Positions 11,224-22,639 of a stretch of DNA of 64,000 bases are shown here, piece after piece. A program made the translations under genes and the position numbers. The notes beneath the pieces are model-generated. The model ran no database searches and had not been told where the DNA came from. It worked only from the letters and a program-made list of their open reading frames with translations. Each line of letters opens with the position of its first letter. The first letter of the stretch is position 1. This stretch comes from Acanthamoeba castellanii str. Neff (taxonomy: Eukaryota; Discosea; Longamoebia; Acanthamoebidae), in assembly GCF_000313135.1 (NCBI RefSeq), contig NW_004457364.1:167690-231689 (forward strand), given 5' to 3'.

Positions 11224-14200
11224 TGCCGTTGATTGATTGTGTACCTCGGCAGAGTCGCAGCAGAGGATCCAGATGCGGTTGGGGGTGACGACCTCAAAGG
11301 CGTACTTGGCCATCATGCCGTGCACGGAGCCGAGGCGGATGGAGGCCTCCTCGAGCACGATGATGCCCTTCCGCTTCGTGCGCTGCTGGTGGTTGACGTA
11401 GTAGAACACGAACAGCCCGTTCAGCGAGAAGTACCGCTTCTTCCAGTTCTGTCCCCCAAAGATAGCAGGTTTGTTAGCATCGCACACGCACACGCACACG
11501 CACACGCACACGCACACACGCGGTGGAGAGGGACCAACCTTTCTGCGGCCGCCGCGCTTGAAGAGATAGCCCTCCTTGGTGGCCTCCAGCGTGCTCAGGT
11601 GTTGCTGGATGGGGAAGAATGGAGAGAATGTTAGTAATGTCGACAGAAGGAATATGTCGCACAACAAGAACTCGTTTAACGGGCGCCGCACCAGTCTGAG
11701 CCGGATCTCGCCCACCAGCGCCAGCAGGTATGCGGCATGCTGCATTCATATGAGCATCAATGTGAGCAAAATATGGTGAAGAATGCGTGACATATTGTGA
11801 AGAATGTGTAATAAAATAAAGAGTTGGAGGCGGACCTTGAGGAATGTGACGTTCTGGCCGATCACGTACTTGAAGTGGCTGTTGCGCGTGAACTCGTCGA
11901 CCTTGTATTCCTGGAAGACGAGAGAGTCGACCCCTCGACGTAAATCCCCAGGAAAAGCGAAAGCGAAAGCGAAGAGACGTACGTCGTAGCCTTTCTCCAG
12001 ACAAGCCCTGGCGAAGTCCAGACACTGCTGATACTCCGCCTTCTTCTCCTATTTGGTGCGTGTCGTGTCGTGTCGTGTGCGGTGTATGTCGTGAATGTGA
12101 GTTGTGTATGTCGACAGGGGAAGGAGCGACGTACGATGTCGGCGAGCGCGTGGGGCACACACAGCATCTGCATGAGCTGGACGAGGTACTCGGAGTAGTC
12201 CTTCTGGAAGTTCCCGAACGTGCGCCGCTTGTCGCCGTTGCCCCGGTTCATCTGCACGCTCTCGATTCGCTGTGTACAACCGAGAATAATCCACATTTTT
12301 CAGTTACAATTCAACTTAATCGCACACACACGACACACGGCACACACGACACACGCACACGACACACACGACACACACGACACACACGCACACACGACAC
12401 ACACAGAGAGGAAATTGAAAAAGGCGCGTACGTTGCGGTCGAGGATCTCTTCGATGGCCTCGGCGTCCTTGGCAGCGATACCGACGCTGATGACGCCCAG
12501 GGCCTTGTTGGTGCGGCTCAGCTTGAACTGCTGCAGCGTGCGATTCTGCGGCAGCGCCATCAAGATCATCTGCAAGTCCCGACGTGTGTCGTCAGCAACA
12601 CCGCACACATGACACACACGCACGACACACGCGCCACCACACACCCGCACGCGCACACGACAGGAAGCACCTTGCCGTCATCTTCGCGGAACTTGTTGTT
12701 GGCGAGGTTGAGGTCGGTGAGGGAGTGGTTGTACTGGAGGAACTTGCAGAGGGCGTAGACCGACGCGTGGCCGATCTTGTTGTCCTCCAGGTTGAGCACC
12801 TGCAGCTCCTTCTGGTTGGTCCCGGACAGCGCGCTGAAGATGATATCCACCCTCCGCAACCTTGTACGACACACACGCCACACGCCACACGCCACACACG
12901 AAACAGCACACACACATACACACACACACAACACGATACGAAACACACGCAACACGCGACAATCAACATCACCATCCACGCTGGCCCAGTCATCATGTCC
13001 GAGGAGTCGTACTTGTTGTGTGCGAGGTTGAGGCTGGTCAAGTTCCGATTGCCATGGCTGACGGTGGTGGGTGGTGGGTGGTGTCAGAGACTGGCGGTGT
13101 CAGGGTTGTGGGGGGAAGGGAGAAAGACACACGCACAGGAACTGGGCGATGTGCTCCACCGAGGGGCGTGAGATGTGGTTGTGCGACAGGTTGAGCGATC
13201 CCACGGTTTGGTTCTCCGCCAGCTGAGGTGTGTCGTGTGTGTGTGTTGTGTTGTGTGTGCGTGTGCGTGTGCGTGTGCGTGTGCGTGTGCGTGTGCGTGT
13301 GCGTGTGCGTGTCAGAGGTTGCCGACAGAAATTTGGGTGGACGGTTGCGTACTGCGGCGAAGAGGAGGCAGGCCTGCTCGTCGCTCACCGAGCAGCCGGT
13401 GAGGTTGATGTGCTCGAGGTACGTCGACGACAGGCACTTGATCAGGACCGTCATCTGACCGAGAACAGAGAAAAAGAGTGAAAAGAGAGAAAGAAAAGAG
13501 AGTTAAGAAGAAGAAGAAGAAGAAGAAAACGCGTCCAAGGCACGGCGTGGATCTGGGATTGGTACCTGCGGCGTGTAGAAGGGGTTGTTGGAGAGGTCGA
13601 TGCTGGTGATCTGCTGACGTGTCTGCAGCACCTGCAGCACTGCCGACACACCGTCCTGTTTTGCCCAATTATAATTGGGAGAATGTGTGTGAGACCCTGT
13701 GTGCTATGTGTGCGGTGGTGCGTGTGCGGTGGTGTGACAGACCTTGGAAAGAATGTTGTCCAAAGTGAGCGAGCGAATGTGAATGGGCAGTTTGGAGACC
13801 ACGGAGAACAGGCTGTCGTGCACGTTGCGCTTCCCTGTCTCCCCGCCAAGCATTATATCAACATATAAATAAATATAATAGTAATATAAGAGAATACAAA
13901 CGCAGTCGCCAGCGGGCCGTACCGGAAGTATTGCGGAACTCGAGGTTGGTGAGCGACGGGTTCTTTTGGCAGATTTCAATGTACTCCAGCTCGAAGTCTG
14001 CATTCGCACATAGTGCCCCACCCAATTGTTTTAGTTACCAACACGACACACACGACACACACACGCCACAACTCACGCCACAACTCACGCGACACGTGTT
14101 GCAATGCGAGCAACGCTGCTTTCGTACCTCCACCGAACTTGCAATCAGTGATATTGAGCTAGGTGGGCACACAGTAAATAAAAAAAAAAAAAACACAACA

Positions 14201-15478
14201 TGTGACGATATGTGAGCCGCGCACATTCAAATGAGGTTTTCCTCAAGGAGGCGGCTCCGAAGTGGTCAGACGCGTACCGTGTTGAGGGACGGGTAGGACT
14301 TGAGGAGCTTCTGGATGGCGACGTTGAAGGTGAAGCGGCGGTAGATGTTGTTGCTCGGGATGTAGATAACTGAGGGCGGCGAGGTCTGGCCCGTCAGCCC
14401 CTGCTTCATGTACCGGTACGCCACGATCAGCTTCTCACCTGCACATCAAACATTGATATTAACCACATATCAATTTTTACACATCAATCAGTGTGTCGTG
14501 TGTCGTGTGTCGTGTGTCGTGNNNNNNNNNNNNNNNNNNNNNNNNNNNNNNNNNNNNNNNNNNNNNNNNNNNNNNNNNNNNNNNNNNNNNNNNNNNNNNN
14601 NNNNNNNNNNNNNNNNNNNNNNNNNNNNNNNNNNNNNNNNNNNNNNNNNNNNNNNNNNNNNNNNNNNNNNNNNNNNNNNNNNNNNNNNNNNNNNNNNNNN
14701 NNNNNNNNNNNNNNNNNNNNNNNNNNNNNNNNNNNNNNNNNNNNNNNNNNNNNNNNNNNNNNNNNNNNNNNNNNNNNNNNNNNNNNNNNNNNNNNNNNNN
14801 NNNNNNNNNNNNNNNNNNNNNNNNNNNNNNNNNNNNNNNNNNNNNNNNNNNNNNNNNNNNNNNNNNNNNNNNNNNNNNNNNNNNNNNNNNNNNNNNNNNN
14901 NNNNNNNNNNNNNNNNNNNNNNNNNNNNNNNNNNNNNNNNNNNNNNNNNNNNNNNNNNNNNNNNNNNNNNNNNNNNNNNNNNNNNNNNNNNNNNNNNNNN
15001 NNNNNNNNNNNNNNNNNNNNNNNNNNNNNNNNNNNNNNNNNNNNNNNNNNNNNNNNNNNNNNNNNNNNNNNNNNNNNNNNNNNNNNNNNNNNNNNNNNNN
15101 NNNNNNNNNNNNNNNNNNNNNNNNNNNNNNNNNNNNNNNNNNNNNNNNNNNNNNNNNNNNNNNNNNNNNNNNNNNNNNNNNNNNNNNNNNNNNNNNNNNN
15201 NNNNNNNNNNNNNNNNNNNNNNNNNNNNNNNNNNNNNNNNNNNNNNNNNNNNNNNNNNNNNNNNNNNNNNNNNNNNNNNNCCACTCGCCATTGTGCTTCC
15301 TGATGAACAAGAAGCCCTCCTACGATGCGCGGAACATCAAAAAGGAAAGATAAAAAAAGAGTGTTTTAAAAGGGAATCAAAAAACTTGCCAAGTGCGCAC
15401 CTTGGTGGTGTCTACAAGGACGACCGGCAGAGGAATCCTCTCCAGCGAGGGTCCCGAGTGCAGGCCCGGCCTATCCAT
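8520..15478 (-). CDS. Large leucine-rich-repeat and PH-domain protein (interrupted by assembly gap)
   Basis: About 25 exons appear to form one gene. The start MDRPGLHSGPSLER (15,478) is followed by EGFLFIRKHNGEW, the first strand of a PH domain, which runs into the gap at 15,280-14,522. After the gap come LRR units of the ribonuclease-inhibitor type (SIDLSNNPF, HINLTGCSVSD, SLNLSHNHIS, SLNLAHNKYD, VLNLEDNKIG, DLNLANNKF; about 14,000-12,650). A complete PH domain follows (KEGYLFKRGGRRK ... NWKKRYFSLNGLFVFYYV ... WILCCDSAE; about 11,600-11,250). Roughly 600 residues of helical sequence of no recognised family end in QILHAARKY at 8,520. LRR-PH proteins often act at membranes in actin and GTPase signalling; that role is inference. 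Introns are almost pure simple repeats. Two neighbouring genes wrongly read as one cannot be excluded. Confidence 0.7.
11152..11222. repeat. (GT)n microsatellite in an intron
   Basis: About 35 uninterrupted GT dinucleotides follow a GTCGTGTG lead-in. It lies inside an intron of the LRR-PH gene, directly beside the exon encoding WILCCDSAE. On the sense strand it is a CA tract. Confidence 0.95.
13254..13312. repeat. (GTGTGC)n hexamer array in an intron
   Basis: Nine to ten tandem GTGTGC units fill most of an intron between two LRR exons. The same unit recurs in introns of unrelated genes in this window (9,130, 33,690, 47,180), on either strand. Confidence 0.9.
14522..15280. other. Assembly gap
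   Basis: A run of 759 undetermined bases. It begins directly after a GTGTC-type repeat and interrupts the 5' part of the LRR-PH gene, removing most of its first PH domain. Long open frames called across it on either strand are artefacts. Confidence 1.
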
Positions 15479-15622
15479 CGTCCTCTTCTTTTTCAATTTA
15501 TCTGTAATTAATTTGTATAAATTCCATCTCGGCATGCCACGCATACCAAGATGACCGTTGCAGCCTTCGTGCACGAAAACTACAACAATAAGAGACAAAA
15601 GCAAAAATCAACGACAACCATA

Positions 15623-17181
15623 ATGGGCGAGCATCTGGTGTCTGCTGTGGGTGGCGCGCTGACTGCCGCCCTTTCGCACGTTACTTCCTTCCCTTTGGGT
15701 TCGTTACTCCCTCCCTTGTGTACACGATTTATTTAAATGCAAGAAAGTAATTTGAGCCATTGGGAATCAGATGTTCTGAAGGTGAGGGCACAGGTGGGCC
15801 GTAGCTGGCTGCCGTTGGGCGAGGGCTTCCGGCACGGCCTCGCCGCCAGCCTCGTCGGCTGGAGCTTGCACGGTACCCAAAAATAATTATAAATTTTTAA
15901 TTATTTATTCTTGACGCAGTGCGCCAACTTTTTCGCTATTATATTATGCATAATTAAAAAATGTATTTTTTAAGTAAAAATATATTGATTAGCATAATTA
16001 ATATTTAGTAATTTGATTATTTTAGGTGGTGCCAAATTCCTGGGGTACAACATGCTGAGGGAGGAGCTGCACGACGTGCTGCCGTGGGGTCCGTCGAACA
16101 CGTACCTCTTTGCCTCGCTCACCGCCGAGACCGTCGCCACCCTCCTCCTCGCGCCCTTCCACACCTCCGAGGTTCGTTCACGGCGCCTCTGCTCCCGCGT
16201 CGTCAGTTCTGTTTCCGTGTGTGCGTGTGCGTGTGCGTGTTTGACCGGGGGCCGTTGTGGTGGGCAGGTCAAACTCGTGTCGGATCCGCTGTTTGCGCCC
16301 AGCCTCATCGCCGCCCTGCTCAAGATCATCCGACTTTCCGGCGTCCGTGGGTATGCGCTTTATTTTGTATTCATATTTATTTTTTTTAATAATTACTTTT
16401 CTATTTTAATATCAAAATGTATCAACTATTATTTATATTTTAATATTGTTGATACTGGACAGGCTGTTCGCGGGGCTTCCGGTGCTGCTGTTGCGTCAGC
16501 TGGTGGCGGGCTTCTGCAAGTTCCACCTGTTCGAGAAGTGCGCGCGTGCCTCCTTCAACTACCTCGAACCAGGCTACGCCAAGGACCGAAAGATCAAACG
16601 CGTACGCGCTTGTCTCACTTCTTATCTATTATCTATATATCTATATATCTATTTATCCATATTACCTATTTATCTGTTTTCAAAACTTAATTATTTATTC
16701 TCTTGGCTCCTCCAAGTACCACCGAGTTGCGGGCGTGCTGTTTTCGTCGCTGGTCACGTCGGCGGTGTGCGCCATCGTCAGCAACCCGTTCGATGTCATC
16801 TACACCCACATCGCTGCGTCCCCTTCCCCGCTCGGCGTCCTCGATGTCTACGCCCAAGTAGGCCTTACCGGTACCGACATCATAGGCCATGGCCTGTCCT
16901 GTGAGCGTGTGTCGTGTGTCGTGTGTCGTGTGTGTCTTGTTTGTGTCTTGTGTGTTCTTACGCGAGCGACGGCAGGTTTGTTCGCTGGCGTGGGATACCG
17001 AGTGGCATCCACCACGCTCAACAATTTCTTCATCTGGTATGTCGTACACACACACACACCCTCTCTCTCTATTTCTTTGTAGAACGCCAACCAGCTATCT
17101 CAACCCTGGGTTTTCATTCTTTGTCTCTTTTTTTGTGCCAGGGTATACTACGATTTGTTCAAGGAGCTCATTGCCATGTGA
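15623..17181 (+). CDS. Mitochondrial carrier family protein, phosphate-carrier-like
   Basis: Exons joined by eye give a six-helix carrier of the inner mitochondrial membrane, about 300 residues. It starts MGEHLVSAVGGALTAALSHV. Carrier repeat signatures of the Px[DE]xx[KR] class are degenerate: TSFPLG..VRAQVG in repeat 1, LLAPFHTSEVKLVSDP in repeat 2 and VSNPFDVIYTHIAA in repeat 3. GLFAGLPVLLLRQLVAGFCKF is the even-helix segment of repeat 2 and LFAGVGYRVASTTLNNFF that of repeat 3. GGAKFLGYNML resembles phosphate carriers. Introns include AT-rich ones at about 15,875-16,024 and 16,350-16,462. The stop is at 17,181, 160 bases from the convergent next gene. Substrate is uncertain because the repeat motifs are eroded. 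Confidence 0.8.
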
Positions 17182-17340
17182 TTGACATTGGCGCAGGTAG
17201 AAAACGCCAATAAACAAGTTATTTTGCAAACCTAAACACTTTACTGCCTGCTGAGGCGCTTGTAGGTGTAGCTTCACAGTGCAGCTCCGTCCCTTGAGAA
17301 AAGAGCCTTGAAGGAATTTATGTGCAAGTCTCCTACTTTA

Positions 17341-19152
17341 CTACAGCACATCTTCGGCCTCCTTGTCTGAGAGGGGCTCGACATCCAGCACCTCCTTCTC
17401 CTCGTCGTGGTGGTGGCGCTCGCTCTTGTGGTGGTGGTGGTGGTTCTCACTCTTGTGCTCCTGCTTGTCGCCGTTGTTGTCGTGGCAGCAGGCCTTCTTG
17501 TCGGCGGCGGGCTGGTGGTGCACTACCGCGTGACTTTCCTCCTTCTTGGGCGCCTCCTCAGCCACATCATCCACGTGCTGCTCCTTCTTCTCCTCAAGCA
17601 GCTCCTTCTCCACATTCTTCTTCGTCTGTGCTCAACCACACGACACACACGACACACGCGACCATGGGCATTGGCTGAAGGCTGCCACGATACGACACGA
17701 CACGACCAACGACACGACCAGTGACACGACACGACCAATGACACGACACGACCAACGACCAACGACAAACGACTAACGCAAAAAACAACGGACCGACTTG
17801 CCGAGGCCGAAGGGGAGAGAGGCCTTGAGCTCGTCGATGGCGGCGTCCTTGATGGCCACGGGATCGAACTTGTCGGCCACCTTGGCCCACTCGAACGTCT
17901 CGTACTGGTGCACCAGGTACGGCACCGTCTGCCCAGGGAAAGCCAGAAAGCGAAGCGCAAGAACGAGGAACGAAGAAAACGAAGAAACGAAAGAACGAAG
18001 AACGAGAAAGAGATGAGCGCAAGACCGGGGAATTGTAAGGTGGCGGGGGGCTGTGGGACGACGACGTGCCTTTTCGTAGGGCGGCAGGAGGGCGGCAGTG
18101 GCGACACCACCGCTGAGCAGGGCCAGACGGAAGGGCAGCCTCAGCACTGCGTGAAAGAAAAAGCGAGAAAAAGGAATAAGTAAAAAAATAATAATCATAA
18201 TCAAATATTATAATAAAAAGTAGTGCGGCGAGTACCTTTCCTGGTGGCGACGAGCGTCAGCACGCCAGTCGTCGCAGCGAAGGCGATCTCAGGGCCCAGC
18301 TTCTGACCAGTGACTGTACAGAACAACACATAACACACGCACACGCGCCACCGCACACGCACGCACGCACACACGAGTCAAAACAAGGGAGTTGACAATT
18401 GGGGGAGGAGCATTGAATCACGCACGCAGCCAGTAGTATCGGGTGGCGTAGTGCTTGGTGGTGCCCCACTTGTGGTCGAAGTCGGTCTTCTCCTTGAACG
18501 ACTTCCACTGGCCCTGTAGCGGCAACCGCAACAAAGTAATCAGCACTACGCCACGTGTGTGTGTGCGTGCGGTGGTGCGTGTGCGGTGGTGGAGAGGGTA
18601 CGCAGGCGTCGGCGAGGGTCTCCTGGGCGGCGATGCGGACGGAGGTGATGTAGGGGCGCAGGAACGTACCCTTCTCCTCCTCCCACACCTCCTCCCACTG
18701 CTGCTGCGACACCACCGGCGACTCCTCGGCCTCGGCGGCGACGGCGACGGCCTCCGGCTGCTCCTCGTCCACAGCCACGTCCTTCTCTGCTCCCGCGATA
18801 ATAAATTAAATGATTATATATTTATTGGGATTTTATAATTCATTTATTGGGATTTTATAAGCGTTGAATGGATGTAAATTAGAAAATAATGATAATAAGT
18901 AATAATAATCTAAATGGGTACCGTGGGCGTGCACGGAGGGCAGGCTGAAGCGGGAGCCGAGCATGGCAGCGCCACCGCTGGTCGCCAGCACGAGGCCGGC
19001 CCGACGCGGCTGTACGGCACAAAGATGGTCAGCCAAAACAAGTAATTGAATTTAATAAAGCCCACTACAAAATTGGCAGAACGGCTTGGAGGAGAAATCA
19101 AAATCAGAGAGGTGCGTACGGTCACAGTGAATTGCGAGCGTGCGAGCTTCAT
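17341..19152 (-). CDS. Mitochondrial inner-membrane protein, MIC26/27 (apolipoprotein O)-like
   Basis: A short first exon MKLARSQFTVT and then RRAGLVLATSGGAAMLGSRF look like a mitochondrial targeting sequence. An acidic segment (EEQPEAVAVAAEAEESP) follows, then WEEVWEEEKGTFLRPYITSV, and DFDHKWGTTKHYATRYYWL. Two small-residue hydrophobic stretches follow, GPEIAFAATTGVLTLVATR and LALLSGGVATAALLPPYEK, the arrangement seen in MICOS subunits MIC26/MIC27. The tail after TVPYLVHQYETFEWAKVADK is very rich in His, Lys and Glu and ends DKEAEDVL at 17,341. The family call rests on topology and a loose motif match, so it is tentative. A His-rich tail (HHHHHK, RHHHDEEK) could bind metal. Expected place: inner membrane near crista junctions. 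Confidence 0.55.
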
Positions 19153-20890
19153 CTTTGCTTGTGTGTTCGCCGTGGTATTGTAAATCAAATCAAATTTTTT
19201 GTTTCTGCTTGCGTACGGTTGGTGCAGCCCCGGAAAATTGCAACGAAACAGCCGCAACACTGAAGAATTCGAATCATTAGATTAAAATTGAGAAAAGGGA
19301 AGGGGCTGGAGAAAACTCCACCAAGAGGTGCATAATTTCTGTATCAAGGGAATTTCGGTTCCCCTCCACCAACAGAGACCTGGTTGGCCCACCTTCTAAG
19401 GTAACAGTCCTCTCTATCTCCCTCACTGCATCTCTTTCTTGCTTGGGCCCTATGGTGGAGCATGTGGCTGTTACCTCAATTTTGATTCCCAATTGATAAT
19501 GGTGCATTGGTTGGTGGTAGGCCCAGAAGAGCAACAATGGAGCACAACAAGGCACCAAGGGGTGGGCAAGAATAATGAATTGGCAATGGGCACCATGACA
19601 AGAGGAGCTGGGACTGCCATTGGGTGCCATCTTCACTCTCACTGAAAATTCTGGCTGCATTAATGGTGGCCAAGAAAGTGTTAGAAACTGCCCTTGGTGC
19701 TGAAGTGCAGGCATGAACCCAGCTGTACTGTGAAGTGGCTAGGGAGAGGCCATCTGCCTCATCCACCATCCACATTCATGAGATGAACAGCCTGCAGTAC
19801 CTGTGTCACCTCCCCATCCAGCAGTCTGGTCAGGTGCATGTGTATTGGTGCCAGTATCATGGTGAGCTCTTGTTTGGTCTATCCCAAGAGGGGCAGGGAC
19901 AGCTGCACTGTGGAACTCTGGGCTCTTAAGTATGGCATCCCCCACCCCCACCCCACTTTAATTGCACCATCCTTGATGTGTTGGGGGTATGGGTGGGCAT
20001 GTACATAGGGTCCAGTGAACACCCCAATGTCATTGGCCTGCTTGTGACCTCTTGGACACAGCTTGTCCTCAGAAGAATGAAGAGATGGACCTGGAGCAGC
20101 TGTGGCCCATAAGGTCATTCCTGCCACTGGTTGCTCCATTGGGTTTGCAGGTTCTCACATATGACATGACACCACATGGCCTGCCACACCTAGGTCTTGC
20201 CCTCAAGGGGTGGGGTGCTTGAGCCCAAGCTCTGTAATTTTGGCATCTCCACCTACTCTCCAAGGTTGCTCACCTTCATCCTATCCCCTTGGCACTCCTG
20301 GGTACATGCCCTACAAGCTGCTGTACCCAGAGGCCAACATCTTCTACACCAAGGCCAGGCCCCAATAGATCATAACACTCCACTAGAAGGTGCTATTGCA
20401 GAATATTGATGAGAGACCCATGGCAGTAAGGTTAGTAGATATTCATCATCCAATACATGTGCAAAGTGCTGTACAAGTAGGAGCTGCATCTGCTGGTCTG
20501 TGACTGTGCCCAGCTACATCAAGTGTCCCTCTAGGACCCCATCAACACAAAGCAGGATTTCAAGCTTCCATCAGTGGTCAACATTCAGGGTCTTGCCATG
20601 TACCAGTCCCACCCCAGCAGCCATGGCTACCTACTCATCATCAGCCAACTGGTAGTTCCAGGAGGGGCAAGTACAAGCAGTTCAAAAAGGCCTCAACCCC
20701 AAGCATCATCACCATCATCATCATTGCCCTCACCTACCCCACCCAGCACAGCAGCCAACTATCAGCTGATCACTTACAATCTAGAGACTGGTGGCCTGAT
20801 GCAGGTGCTTTTCAACAACAAGGGTTCAATCAGACTCAGTGACTCCTGGCAGCCATGTGCAGTCACTGTTCAGATCCAGAAGGTGATGAT

Positions 20891-21058
20891 GAACTCACAC
20901 TGAAGCTGGGCCAAGAGAGGACTCCACTGGTCCTCACAGCCAGCAAGGAACACATCTTCCAGCAAGCCACAGCCAACAAATTATTGTGGAGCCTGCAGCA
21001 TGAACTCACACTGAAGCTGGGCCAAGAGAGGAGCCCACTGGTCCTCACAGCCAGCAAG
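20891..21058. repeat. 57-bp direct repeat, units 111 bp apart
   Basis: The unit GAACTCACACTGAAGCTGGG... occurs at 20,891-20,947 and at 21,002-21,058 with a two- or three-base difference. It lies in the CpG-free block. Both units could be translated as ELTLKLGQER plus PLVLTASK, but no long frame supports a protein. Confidence 0.9.
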
Positions 21059-21325
21059 TTGCATCATGACAGCACACAAGGAGTCAGCCTTGGGCTGTCA
21101 AGGTCTCACCACCCAAGGACACATGGAGACCTGCACTGGTGGGAGGCCAATCTCTGGCAGTGCAATTCTAACCACCAATAATTTCAGTGCACTACAACTT
21201 TGCTCCTCCATCTGCCCCACCCTTGAATACCAAGATCAGCAGGTATACAAATAAATCCCTTCCCCCATCCTTCCTGGTCTATGTCAACAACATCTTGCTT
21301 GATGTGCACTGAAAGCACCTGAAAC

Positions 21326-21533
21326 TTGCAGTCATTTGAAATGAGAGGTCCAGTCATTTTGAAAAGTGATTTTGTTTGTCAGTTTAACCTCATATAAATG
21401 GTTTTGACAACACAAAAATGGTTTTAATTTAATAAAAGCAAGACAAAATTGGGAGAATCTTGAGAAATGGTAGATTAAAAAGGTAACTGGGCCATCAGTC
21501 AAGGTTCCTGGAATGACCAATTTCTATCATGTG
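21326..21533. repeat. Dispersed repeat, copy 1
   Basis: About 100 bases beginning at 21,334 (TCATTTGAAATGAGAGGTCC) match 61,778-61,870 closely, including the AAAAGTGATTTTGTTTGT segment. The end of the copy (GGAATGACCAATTTCTATCATG at 21,510-21,531) matches 61,558-61,579 instead, so the two loci share the element in a rearranged order. Both lie in CpG-poor DNA. Confidence 0.85.
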
Positions 21534-21789
21534 TTGGTGATCCTCTGAACAACTTCAAAATGCACCTTGCCTTTGCTTACATACCCTCCATCAATTCCTA
21601 ATCACTACTCTCACATCCACTTCATGGTGAACCTCACATCATTTGGGCTGAATTGGAGCACTATTCCTGAAGATAAAATTCCACCACAACAAAGGTGGAT
21701 CAGGCAGTTCTTTGGTGCAGGTCAGGCTAAGGTGACCATAATCTTCATCCAGATGCAGCCAGTCTTTCAAGACACTTGCCAAATTACAC

Positions 21790-22620
21790 AATCAAAGCTG
21801 CACTCATATACATACCCAAAGGGCACAACATCATAATCATAACAGACTCCAGAGCAGCCATCAACATCACCAACTTCCACACATGGGGTCCCAGCTAGTG
21901 ACAGAGCCACTCTTCAACAAACAGAGCAAACCCTGTCACCCTGTTTGATGGCAACAGCAAGGAAGTAAACAGTGATGTACAGGGATGGGCACTTGCCCAC
22001 CATGCCAAAAACTGGAAAGTACTACAGAGTGGGAAGCCAGTCCAAGGACTCTACCTCTGCAACAAACACACAGACTGCAAGGCTACACATGCTGCCCTCA
22101 ATCCCAAGTCCAGCCCCCTGCAGAACTGAATGAGCGACTTCCTGCACAAAGCCAGATATGGTGCGCTCACTGACTGCAGCATCAGGTTTCACACCTACTG
22201 GGAAAAGGATGACATAGAAAGCATCCCCAGACCACTCCCCTCCAACATCGTGAACGACCAGAGCGGACTGAACACGTGGCACAGACGACAACAGCGCTAC
22301 AACACACAAGCATGTCCCCATAAAGGAAACCACGACACACACATCCGTTCTCTGCCGAAGGCCCCTAAACAAGGATATGGTCTGCAACACCGCCAAAGAC
22401 ATCCAGGACATGATCAAAGCGGAGGCCACCACTAACCTCAACTCCACGCACCACATGCCTATATGGTCCTCAAACGCCCCACCCAACGGCGTTCGAATCA
22501 TTCCGCAAGCTGGCCAACTACAACAAAAACATGGGAGCGCTCGGATACGTACCCCACGCCCTCAAGGACGGCCTTGCCGCAAAATCACGCTGCGCATAGC
22601 ACAAGGCGCTCACACCATCT
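21790..22620 (+). pseudogene. Decayed retroelement remnant with RNase H-like motif
   Basis: Reading across frames and stops, the translation contains AALIYIPKGHNIIIITDSRA followed by AINITNFH. This resembles the TDSxAA motif of RNase H domains in non-LTR retroelements. Downstream frames include FLHKARYGALTDCSIRFHTY and, in a further frame, FESFRKLANYNKNMGALGY, which look like a former coding region. Stops and frame changes show it is dead. The first third lies inside the CpG-free block, the rest outside it. The match is to one short motif only, so the element type is uncertain. Confidence 0.35.
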
Positions 22621-22639
22621 GGATCAAGCGCTGCCAAGA

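Larger units (their letters stand above)
19358..22134. other. 2.8-kb block with no CpG dinucleotide
   Basis: Read base by base, the sequence contains no CG step from just after TTTCGG (19,356) to GAGCGACTT (22,135). Flanking DNA has CG every few bases. TG and CA steps are abundant, the products expected when methylated cytosines in CpG deaminate. The edges are sharp: 200 bases from the start codon of the minus-strand gene on the left, and inside decayed retroelement sequence on the right. Confidence 0.95.

Noticed and set aside
11029..11297. Frames encoding runs of Val-Cys or Thr-His
   Set aside because: They are translations of the GT/CA microsatellite, as are similar ones at 13,228, 33,591, 47,060 and 49,142.
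14408..15511. Long open frames across the run of N on both strands
   Set aside because: They exist only because undetermined codons have no stop; only the short flanking exons were kept.
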